Of a stretch of 64,000 bases of DNA, positions 7,825-13,827 are shown one piece after another. Under the pieces are notes generated by a model. The model did not search any database. It saw only the letters and a list, made by a program, of their open reading frames with translations, and was not told the origin of the DNA. How positions within the stretch are numbered: the first letter of the stretch is position 1; every line of letters starts with the position of its first letter. The DNA is from Bacteroides rodentium JCM 16496 (GTDB lineage Bacteria; Bacteroidota; Bacteroidia; Bacteroidales; Bacteroidaceae), in NCBI RefSeq assembly GCF_000614125.1, contig NZ_BAKJ01000016.1:1-64000 (forward strand), read 5' to 3'. A program made the position numbers and the translations under genes.

Positions 7825-7901
7825 GGCTTCAAAAAGAAAAACGGCAGATAGCCTACTATGCTTCGACTATCTACGTAAAGGATATTATCACCACAAAGAT
7901 A
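7825..7901 (-). ncRNA. Possible small RNA in a 378-bp gene-free gap
   Basis: The gap 7613-7990 holds no supportable gene. On the minus strand TATCTTTG (7894-7901) fits a -7 box. About 22 bases further, AGATAG (7867-7872) and CTATCT (7846-7851) can pair around a 15-base loop, followed by GCC and a T-rich run. This gives a short promoter-hairpin-T-tract unit. The stem is only 6 bp and no -33 box is evident, so it is tentative. Confidence 0.25.
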
Positions 7902-7990
7902 CGATTTTCTTTTGATAGAGAAAATTTTCAAAAAAAAATTTGAGTGGGGACGGACTAAAGCCGAAAACCAGCCATACCGGGGAGGGGGGG

Positions 7991-8224
7991 CTAACACGGT
8001 ATTCCGTTCTCAAATAGGTATTCCGGGGCTATGTCCGCACCGTTTGCCCAAAATACCGTACCGTCGACCCCGTAACGCTCAAACTCGCTTTCATCTTTCA
8101 GTTCCTCAAAAGCCGGGTATTTCAAAAGCGGTGTTAAATCCACCTTTCTCCGTTCTCCGTTATTGAATGTGCACAAAAGAGTGTATTTACCCATGTATTC
8201 AGCGGACTCTACTAATAGTATCAT
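7991..8224 (-). CDS. DUF2442 domain protein
   Basis: A 77-residue protein matching the DUF2442 fold: a short beta-rich protein with FNNGERRKVDLTPLL, YPAFEELKD and a C-terminal VFWANGADIAPEYLFENG. The function of DUF2442 is not established. It is often found beside DUF4160 genes, as here: the DUF4160 gene ends 11 bp upstream, and an XRE regulator precedes that. The three form one minus-strand operon. A toxin-antitoxin-like role is possible but unproven. Confidence 0.78.
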   Translation of the reverse strand: MILLVESAEYMGKYTLLCTFNNGERRKVDLTPLLKYPAFEELKDESEFERYGVDGTVFWANGADIAPEYLFENGIPC

Positions 8225-8235
8225 AATCTTTATTT

Positions 8236-8487
8236 TTAGCGTTTAACCTTTTCTATCTTGTCACCTCTTTGCGCCTTTTCCCAAATTTCAAGTAATTGCG
8301 CTTCGTGTGCATCTATGTATTCATTTATCAGCCGGATAGTTTTCGCCGTTCCTTTGCCCTCTACCATTCGGTCTTTGATAGTGATAGTAAACCAGTTGCC
8401 ACCGTCTTTAATGTGCAGGTGTGGCGGGTTGTGGTCTTGCCCGTACATGTATATCAGAATACCCCGGATAATATCTATTGCGCTCAT
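8236..8487 (-). CDS. DUF4160 domain protein
   Basis: An 83-residue protein starting at the ATG at 8487, which overlaps the stop of the XRE gene by ATGA; a longer frame reaches 8592 without a supporting start signal. The DUF4160 signature YGQDHNPPHLHI is clear near residues 15-27, followed by a KDRMVEGKG turn and a helical C-terminus (INEYIDAHEAQLLEIW). It lies between an XRE regulator and DUF2442. Biochemistry of the family is not established. Confidence 0.8.
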   Translation of the reverse strand: MSAIDIIRGILIYMYGQDHNPPHLHIKDGGNWFTITIKDRMVEGKGTAKTIRLINEYIDAHEAQLLEIWEKAQRGDKIEKVKR

Positions 8488-8750
8488 GCCTTTTCTATTG
8501 TTGTTTTGATGGTTATCGGTTGACCGCAATAAGGGCACGTTTCGCCCTTGGCTTCTTTTGCCACTTCTTCGGGTGATGCAAAGAGTTGCCACATAGGAAC
8601 ATCTAAGGCGGTGGCAATCTTTTCAAGCGTGGAGGTAGTAACCGATGGAGCATTAAGGGTTTGTTTCATTGACTGATAAGAAACCCCCACCTTGTCGGCT
8701 AATTCTTGTTGCGTTAAACCCTTTTCTTTCAATAATTCTTTGATTCTCAT
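8484..8750 (-). CDS. XRE-family repressor with C-terminal CxxC
   Basis: An 88-residue regulator. Residues 1-58 are a lambda-repressor-type HTH (GLTQQELADKVGVSYQSM, then LEKIATALDVPMWQLF). Residues 72-76 are CPYCG, half of a possible zinc ribbon, which might be completed in a dimer. It heads the XRE-DUF4160-DUF2442 operon and overlaps DUF4160 by 4 bp. Three inverted repeats lie in the divergent promoter region upstream and are its likely operators. In layout this resembles a lysogeny-type or satellite repressor switch; that comparison is inference. Confidence 0.85.
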   Translation of the reverse strand: MRIKELLKEKGLTQQELADKVGVSYQSMKQTLNAPSVTTSTLEKIATALDVPMWQLFASPEEVAKEAKGETCPYCGQPITIKTTIEKA

Positions 8751-8774
8751 AAAGCTATCTTTTGAAATTATAAT

Positions 8775-8783
8775 GCAAATATA
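8775..8783 (-). promoter_or_regulatory. Promoter -7 box of the XRE operon
   Basis: The minus strand reads TATATTTGC, 24 bp before the XRE start codon. The first inverted repeat (8800-8817) sits immediately upstream, where repressor binding would block polymerase. Confidence 0.6.
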
Positions 8784-8799
8784 CTCATTTGTTATTTTC

Positions 8800-8882
8800 G
8801 TATATTGTTTAATATACTAAATAGTGTTAATAGTATATTATTTATATACTCTTTACTTGTATAAGTATAATAAATAATATAC
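8800..8882. promoter_or_regulatory. Three inverted-repeat operators between divergent promoters
   Basis: GTATAT-N6-ATATAC at 8800-8817, AGTATAT-N5-ATATACT at 8832-8850 and GTATA-N8-TATAC at 8865-8882. All share GTATA half-sites, and spacing between centres is about 32 bp. The third overlaps the plus-strand -7 box and the first lies just upstream of the minus-strand one. This is the arrangement expected for a repressor controlling both directions. The XRE protein is the obvious candidate. Confidence 0.65.
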
Positions 8883-8888
8883 CTTTGC
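8880..8888 (+). promoter_or_regulatory. Promoter -7 box of the small-gene operon
   Basis: TACCTTTGC matches the consensus exactly, 33 bp before the first ATG at 8922. It overlaps the third inverted repeat. Confidence 0.65.
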
Positions 8889-8921
8889 AATACAATAATA
8901 AACCAATAAGATATAAGCCTT

Positions 8922-9086
8922 ATGACAAGAGAAGATTTAAACCAGATGTGCAGAGAATACCAAGCGGTATTATTAATGAGTGAAACGGAAGTGTTCGCCA
9001 TGTACGAAGAAAGCAAGGCGGAGTGTATGGCTTCTTATGAGGCTGAAATAGACTTTTGGGAAAAACATTTCGGATATAACTATTAA
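8922..9086 (+). CDS. Small acidic protein, 54 aa
   Basis: A 54-residue frame (MTREDLNQMCREYQAVLLMS... ending FWEKHFGYNY). It is helical, acidic and without membrane segments. It is the first gene after the regulated promoter at 8880 and starts a run of six short co-directional genes. The family is unknown. Promoter, spacing and the 11-bp gap to the next gene support it as real. Confidence 0.6.
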   Translation: MTREDLNQMCREYQAVLLMSETEVFAMYEESKAECMASYEAEIDFWEKHFGYNY

Positions 9087-9097
9087 AACATACGATT

Positions 9098-9271
9098 ATG
9101 AGAACGAAAGACTTTCATTCACTGGAAACGCTGATTTCCGCAGCGGTAAAGGTAGGGCACAACAAGCAGGAAGCAACCGAGATTATCGCAAAGAGCTATG
9201 ACTACATTAAAAGGGTTTACCCTAACGTGTCCGCAAAGAAAGCGGTTCACATTGCTTATGTAATTTACTAA
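9098..9271 (+). CDS. Small basic protein, 57 aa
   Basis: A 57-residue helical protein (MRTKDFHSLETLISAAVKVG... ending KKAVHIAYVIY), basic and soluble. It starts 11 bp after the preceding stop and ends 18 bp before the next ATG. It is not recognised, but is typical of short accessory proteins in Bacteroides elements. Confidence 0.6.
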   Translation: MRTKDFHSLETLISAAVKVGHNKQEATEIIAKSYDYIKRVYPNVSAKKAVHIAYVIY

Positions 9272-9289
9272 CCCAAAAACACTAAGGAT

Positions 9290-9622
9290 ATGAGTACACA
9301 ATTTAAAAGCCTGATGCGTGAAGTTATGCGCATGGCTTGGCAAATGGTCAAGAAGAACGGTTATTCAATGAGTGAAGCCCTTAAAACGGCTTGGATGAAC
9401 ATCAAACTTAAAGCAGCCATGAAAGAAAGAATAGTTAAGTTCTACTTTCAAAAGGTGGACGGCTCGATACGTGAGGCATACGGAACACTGAAAGAAAGTT
9501 TGCTACCCGAAAACAAGGGCACGGACAATCGAAAAAAGAGTGAGACGGTACAAGTATACTTTGATACGGAGAAAAGCGAATACAGGTGCTACAAAGTGGC
9601 AAACCTCGTAAAGATAGCATAA
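9290..9622 (+). CDS. SH3-barrel-fold-like element protein, 110 aa
   Basis: A 110-residue basic protein. The N-terminal helices (FKSLMREVMRMAWQMVKKNG, YSMSEALKTAWMNIKLKAA) are followed by a beta-rich C-terminal half (IVKFYFQKVDGSIREAYGTL; VQVYFDTEKSEYRCYKVANLVKI). This resembles the SH3 beta-barrel/DUF2693-type proteins common in Bacteroides plasmids and conjugative elements. Their function is unknown; nucleic-acid binding is a reasonable guess from charge. It is third in the small-gene operon. Confidence 0.65.
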   Translation: MSTQFKSLMREVMRMAWQMVKKNGYSMSEALKTAWMNIKLKAAMKERIVKFYFQKVDGSIREAYGTLKESLLPENKGTDNRKKSETVQVYFDTEKSEYRCYKVANLVKIA

Positions 9623-9680
9623 AGTATTAACACGGTGGGTATGCCTCAACGTACCCACCACAAAGAAGAAAGGAAACATC

Positions 9681-9755
9681 ATGTTTTTTATTTGTGTAGT
9701 GATATGGTTGCTTTGCGGAACTGCAAAGGAATTGACCGGGAAGAATGGCTTTTAA
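9681..9755 (+). CDS. Tiny membrane peptide, 24 aa
   Basis: MFFICVVIWLLCGTAKELTG plus four residues: one hydrophobic helix followed by a short polar tail. An AAGGAAA purine run lies 7 bp before the ATG. Its 3' end overlaps the next small gene by 11 bp in another frame. Expression is inferred from position and ribosome-binding site only. Confidence 0.4.
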   Translation: MFFICVVIWLLCGTAKELTGKNGF

Positions 9756-9864
9756 AGCGTGGGTTATGGAAATAGTTATCATGTTTCTTTCGTTGGCACT
9801 TGGAAAAGTGCTATACGACCACAATAAGAGATTTAAAGAATTTATAGATAAAGAAGATTATTAA
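9745..9864 (+). CDS. Small single-pass membrane protein, 39 aa
   Basis: A 39-residue frame with a hydrophobic stretch (WVMEIVIMFLSLALGKVLY) and a charged tail (DHNKRFKEFIDKEDY). It overlaps the end of the 24-aa peptide, suggesting coupling. Paired tiny membrane proteins occur in phage and plasmid operons with varied roles; none can be assigned here. Confidence 0.45.
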   Translation: MAFKAWVMEIVIMFLSLALGKVLYDHNKRFKEFIDKEDY

Positions 9865-9928
9865 CCGTTGGCAGGTAGTGGGCTTTTCGCCAATCGCCCA
9901 CACCGAACCAGCACAAAAATACAAGGAT

Positions 9929-10156
9929 ATGAAAAAGGATTATAAGAATTATGACTTATCACCGTTGAATGAGTATTTTAATCATGGGGCTACACCCATG
10001 CAGTTAGACAATGAGATAAACGAGTTAATGTACAATTATGCTTCATGTGTTAATGATGCGGATGAGTGCTTTAGTCGTGATGTAAGTACGCTATACTGTT
10101 TGCATCGTATTCTTATACAAATAGCACAAAAGGCAGGAGAAACAGATATTTTATAA
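9929..10156 (+). CDS. Hypothetical protein, 75 aa
   Basis: A 75-residue protein (MKKDYKNYDLSPLNEYFNHG...) that is acidic and helical, with cysteines at ASCVNDADECFS. The frame opens earlier at a GTG (9878), but the ATG at 9929 follows a purine-rich stretch and is preferred. It is the last gene of the small-gene operon; the next 454 bp are non-coding. Confidence 0.6.
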   Translation: MKKDYKNYDLSPLNEYFNHGATPMQLDNEINELMYNYASCVNDADECFSRDVSTLYCLHRILIQIAQKAGETDIL

Positions 10157-10277
10157 ATAATGCCATGCAGACAAGACCACCGCCAAAAGCGTATCCATCA
10201 AAAAGCAACCATGCCTTGAACAAAACGTTGTTCTCTTATGGCTTGGGGCATTTCAACAAATAACAGACTAAACTATA

Positions 10278-10326
10278 TCCCTGCGGACGGATTGAACGGT
10301 ATCGGGTAGCGAGAACCCGGCAGGGA
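10278..10326 (+). other. Structured non-coding segment near the right end
   Basis: TCCCTGC (10278-10284) pairs with GCAGGGA (10320-10326). Inside it, CGGGT (10303-10307) pairs with ACCCG (10315-10319) around AGCGAGA. The two stems abut, giving a coaxial hairpin with a side bulge. It lies in the gene-free region 10157-10610. It could be an RNA element, an oriT-like or a packaging-like DNA structure; nothing in the sequence decides. Confidence 0.45.
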
Positions 10327-10400
10327 ACGAATACACAAACTTGGCGGCTCGTCCTCTTTCCAATGCAGAATGCAAGGTTGGATATATCGGGGAAAAAGCG

Positions 10401-10482
10401 TACCTTTGCGTTATGTTCGTTTCATACGAACTAAAATTATCATTATAAGGCTATCTGTCTGTGAAGATGGGTAGTCTTTTTC
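10401..10482 (+). ncRNA. Candidate small RNA, about 65 nt
   Basis: A full promoter precedes it: TTGG, 19 bp, then TACCTTTGC at 10401-10409. From about 10415 the transcript would fold GTTCGT-TTCAT-ACGAAC (10415-10431). It would then end in a terminator, AAGGCTATC (10447-10455) with GGTAGTCTT (10470-10478), followed by T residues. No open frame of useful size fits between. Promoter plus two hairpins supports a short RNA; the role is unknown. Confidence 0.5.
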
Positions 10483-10533
10483 GTTTGATAATACCCCAAT
10501 AGAGTACGGCAAAACATAGGGTCTAAATATTCA

Positions 10534-10554
10534 GTAGTGCAAATGTTAGTGCAA
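10534..10554. promoter_or_regulatory. Integrase arm-type sites (right)
   Basis: GTAGTGCAA at 10534-10542 and TTAGTGCAA at 10546-10554 repeat the word found four times at 203-265 inside the left end. Presence at both ends supports integrase or accessory-factor binding. Confidence 0.55.
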
Positions 10555-10568
10555 ACACCAAAAATAAA

Positions 10569-10603
10569 AAGCGCAAACAACTGATAATTAGTTATTTACG
10601 CTT
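10569..10603 (-). terminator. Element-supplied terminator for tRNA-Arg
   Basis: A 14-bp stem (10569-10582 with 10590-10603) and 7-base loop. On the minus-strand RNA all positions pair if two G-U wobbles are allowed; on the plus strand those two are C-A mismatches. The minus-strand RNA then runs into TTTATTTTT. It lies 9 bp beyond the tRNA 3' end, so it replaces the original hairpin now at 57-88. Confidence 0.65.
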
Positions 10604-10611
10604 TAGTTAAG

Positions 10612-10685
<74 letters not shown>

Positions 10686-10700
10686 AGCCTTAATTGCGGT

Positions 10701-10732
10701 GCAAAGGTACGCTTTTTTACGAATATTGCAAA
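10701..10732 (-). promoter_or_regulatory. tRNA-Arg promoter
   Basis: On the minus strand TTTG (10732-10729), 19 bp, TACCTTTGC (10709-10701): an exact Bacteroides sigma-ABfr promoter, 16 bp before the tRNA 5' end. Confidence 0.85.
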
Positions 10733-10973
10733 TTTTTGTATCACCTTTTTTCGTTACCTATGTACAAAAGGCTCATTTGCTACATAAAAAGTAATGATTA
10801 GTTACCTTTACAAACAAGATACACGGTATTTATATACAGATGTATTAAAACATTTTGCAAATTATCAATGTTACTAATTATAAAAAGTAAAAATATGGAG
10901 GAATATTCAAGTAGGAAAAGTAGCATTGACCCGAAAATGAATGAAAGAGTAATAACAACTAAATTTTAAAGAG

Positions 10974-11677
10974 ATGGAATGGGGAAATCAGTTGATACAA
11001 GAATTACAATGGTCAAATAAAATCAGTAATAAGGCGAGTAAGGAACTGGTAGCCAGGAAATTGCCGGACTGGCCAAAGACGGTGATGTCATAGGAGCAGG
11101 CTCCGGCTCTACCGTTTATCTCACTTTGTTTGCATTAGCTCAGCGAGTTAAACAAGAATCTTTGCATATAGAAATCATTCCGGCATCTGCCGAAATTTCG
11201 ATGACATGTATACAGCTTGGCCTGCCGCAAACTACTCTGTGGAATAAGCGCCCGGATTGGACATTCGACGGTGCAGACGAAGTGGATCCGCAGAATAACC
11301 TCATCAAAGGACGTGGCGGAGCCATGTTTAAGGAGAAGCTCCTAATTAAAAGTAGTGGTAAGACTTACATCATTGTCGATGAAAGCAAGCTTGTCAGCAA
11401 ACTGGGGAGCAAATACCCCATACCGGTGGAAGTATTTCCACATGCTCTCTCCCATGTGGAACACGAGATACGCTTATTGGGAGCTTCAAAAATCAGCCTA
11501 CGTCTTGCAGAAGGAAAAGACGGTCCGGTATTTACCGAAAACGGTAATTTCATTCTTGACATTCATCTCGGCAACATTATTCCTGATTTGGAACAGAAAC
11601 TGAAAGCCATTACCGGGGTTATCGAAAGCGGGCTGTTCATCGGTTATGACATTACAGTCCTAATGGCAAACCGCTGA
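10974..11677 (+). CDS. rpiA: Ribose-5-phosphate isomerase A (frameshift in this sequence)
   Basis: RpiA interconverts ribose-5-phosphate and ribulose-5-phosphate in the pentose phosphate pathway. The N-terminus starts at ATG 10974 (MEWGNQLIQELQWSNKIS) and breaks near 11057, where AGGAAATT stands for an expected AGGGAAATT. One inserted G joins it to DGDVIGAGSGSTVY, then WTFDGADEVDP, KGRGGAMFKEKLL and VDESK, all hallmark RpiA motifs. Full length would be about 234 residues. The 3' end overlaps the convergent transporter gene by 26 bp. The 288 bp between tRNA and rpiA hold no gene I can support. The break resembles others in the window and is probably a sequence error. Confidence 0.88.
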
Positions 11678-13103
11678 TGTACCAAAGCACAAATAAGGCA
11701 GTCCATGCCAATAGAATGACTAAAGAATATCTCCAAGTATACTTCAGCAATGAACCATAAGTGGATTGCCTATCATATTGCTGCATATAGGTCAAGACAA
11801 GTGGCATGTAGAACATAAAAGGTGTTATGGCATTTGTTGCACTGTCACCTATACGGAACGCACATTGGGTCATATCCGGCGAAATGCCCATACTTGCCAA
11901 TACCGGAACAAAAATGAAAGACATAAAAGCCCATTTAGCTGTGGCAGATACCATAAAGAGATTGACCAGCGCCGTGAAAAGAATGAAGAGAATCAATATC
12001 CATAAGCTGCTCAAAGAGGCGGAGGACAGCAGATTAGCGCCTAAAATGGCAATGCACTTGTCCAAGTGGGAATATTCAAAACAAGCAAACATCTGTGAGG
12101 CAAAGAAAGCTATCACAAAATAAACGCCCAGCTGTTTCATCGGCTGCGTAAGTCCTTCTATCACATCACCGTCCGTACGGTATCGACCGGAGGCAAAACC
12201 ATAGACCATCCCCATCAAACCGATTCCAAACGAAAGCAAAAACAGGATACCGACTATAAACGGAGAACGAATCAGCCCACCATTGACACTCCGCAATATC
12301 CCCCATGAAGAGAATGTAGCCCACAGAATAATGGCAATATACAGCAAGCCTGCAAATACGGCTCCCAACATAGCTCTCCGTTCCTTGCGGGACAATTGTT
12401 TGTAGCCATTAAAATGAATATCCCCTGCATACACTCCCAAGTGCGGCAACAAGCTCCTGCGGGTAATATGATAAATAATGAATGCAAGCAGGAACGTGGA
12501 AACGAAGAGAAAATAATAATTGCACAGCGGTCCAGTCTGCCCCGGAGCAATATTCATCCTATCAGCCGCTTCTTGCGTTACAGAGGCAATCATGGGGTCT
12601 AATGTACTCAAAAACACATTAGCGCTATAGCCACAAGAGACTGAAACATAAGCTGTAATTATACCTCCAATGGGGTGCAGACCAACGGACTGGAACAAAG
12701 TTGCGGCTATCGGCAACAGAATGATATATCCTGCATCTCCCACTATATTGGACAACAGTCCTAGGACAATGACCAGCAGAATAATGCGCCAAGGATCACG
12801 TGGACGTCGTACCCCCCTGCGAATACATGCATCGATGAAACCCGAATGCTGTGCCACCCCTATTCCGAACATAGCCACAATCACCAGCCCTAACGGAGCG
12901 AATCCCGTAAAATTGGTTATGACATGGCGCAGCAGCCAGCGTATGCCCTCCGGACTCAGCAGGCTCTGCACCCGTATTTCTTCTCCAGTCTGCGGTTGCA
13001 GCACGCTCAGGCCATAGACATCGAATATCCATGAAAGGAGGATGACTGCCAGCGTCAGCAGGAAGAACATCGTAGCGGGATGTGGCATTCGGAGTTTACT
13101 CAT
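11652..13103 (-). CDS. AbgT-family transporter
   Basis: A 483-residue inner-membrane protein with about 12 hydrophobic segments, of the AbgT family (p-aminobenzoyl-glutamate uptake; some members export sulfonamides). Supporting segments are VLGLLSNIVGDAGYIILLPIAA, YVSVSCGYSANVFLSTLDPM and FRIGDSATNAITPFMFYMPL, characteristic of the family. Its start overlaps the 3' end of the response-regulator gene by 8 bp, so the sensor kinase, regulator and transporter form one minus-strand operon. Substrate cannot be decided from sequence. Confidence 0.9.
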   Translation of the reverse strand: MSKLRMPHPATMFFLLTLAVILLSWIFDVYGLSVLQPQTGEEIRVQSLLSPEGIRWLLRHVITNFTGFAPLGLVIVAMFGIGVAQHSGFIDACIRRGVRRPRDPWRIILLVIVLGLLSNIVGDAGYIILLPIAATLFQSVGLHPIGGIITAYVSVSCGYSANVFLSTLDPMIASVTQEAADRMNIAPGQTGPLCNYYFLFVSTFLLAFIIYHITRRSLLPHLGVYAGDIHFNGYKQLSRKERRAMLGAVFAGLLYIAIILWATFSSWGILRSVNGGLIRSPFIVGILFLLSFGIGLMGMVYGFASGRYRTDGDVIEGLTQPMKQLGVYFVIAFFASQMFACFEYSHLDKCIAILGANLLSSASLSSLWILILFILFTALVNLFMVSATAKWAFMSFIFVPVLASMGISPDMTQCAFRIGDSATNAITPFMFYMPLVLTYMQQYDRQSTYGSLLKYTWRYSLVILLAWTALFVLWYISGLPLGL

Positions 13104-13824
13104 CGTCGGCTTCCAGATTGTCTATATTCAGGATTCGAAGTTCCAATGCACGCACCACCAGACGAGTGGCATTCACCCCCACCCGTTCACTAGGCGGGAA
13201 AAGACGGCCGACCAAGTCGTTCTGCCGTTTCTCCAGCGACTTGACACCAAAAGGCATTCCCCTGAGATTGGCAATCATTTCTTTGGTATAGCCCAGTGCC
13301 AAATGACGGAGGAAACGCTCGTCATACTCATCAATATCATAGCTTATGATTGCTTCCTGACGTTTTGCATCATTCAGGACAGATTTCTTGAAGCGTTCCA
13401 CAATCTTCTCCAGTATCGGATAGTTAAAGACCAGCTTCTTGCCGTCCATCACTGCCTGCACATCGGTTTTGGTCAGCAACTCTCCGGTTTTCAGGATAAT
13501 GCCGTCGGCACCGGCTTCAAGTACGTCCACCCATAACTTCTCATTCAATATTTCTCCCGTGAATATCAGCACATGTACTCCCGGATAACGCTTGAAGATA
13601 TTCCGGCAGATGTCCACCCCGATTGTGGTCGAGCCTCCCAATCCCAAGTCCAGCAGGACAAGATCCGGCACGCCGGCTTCAATCAATGTCCAGAACTCCT
13701 GCTCAGTCATGGCAGTACCTATTACCTCCGCATCGGGAATTTCATGGCGGAAAATTTCTTCCGTCCCTTTCAGTTCCAACTTGACATCCTCAACGATGAT
13801 TACTTTAAATTTTTTGTCTTCCAT
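13096..13824 (-). CDS. Response regulator, receiver plus LuxR-like HTH
   Basis: A 242-residue protein. Residues 5-125 are a receiver domain: acidic pair VEDVK, phospho-acceptor in LVLLDLGLG, FTGE and the conserved lysine in ILKTGE. Residues 180-235 carry a LuxR-like helix-turn-helix (LALGYTKEMIANLRGMPFGVKSLEKRQN). The kinase gene ends 3 bp upstream and the AbgT gene overlaps downstream, so it is almost certainly the partner of that kinase. The target genes are unknown. Confidence 0.88.
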   Translation of the reverse strand: MEDKKFKVIIVEDVKLELKGTEEIFRHEIPDAEVIGTAMTEQEFWTLIEAGVPDLVLLDLGLGGSTTIGVDICRNIFKRYPGVHVLIFTGEILNEKLWVDVLEAGADGIILKTGELLTKTDVQAVMDGKKLVFNYPILEKIVERFKKSVLNDAKRQEAIISYDIDEYDERFLRHLALGYTKEMIANLRGMPFGVKSLEKRQNDLVGRLFPPSERVGVNATRLVVRALELRILNIDNLEADDE

Positions 13825-13827
13825 ATT

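Noticed and set aside
10974..11677. rpiA as a true pseudogene created by the nearby element
   Set aside because: The element lies on the other side of tRNA-Arg, and the break is of the same kind as those in essential atp and yidC genes.
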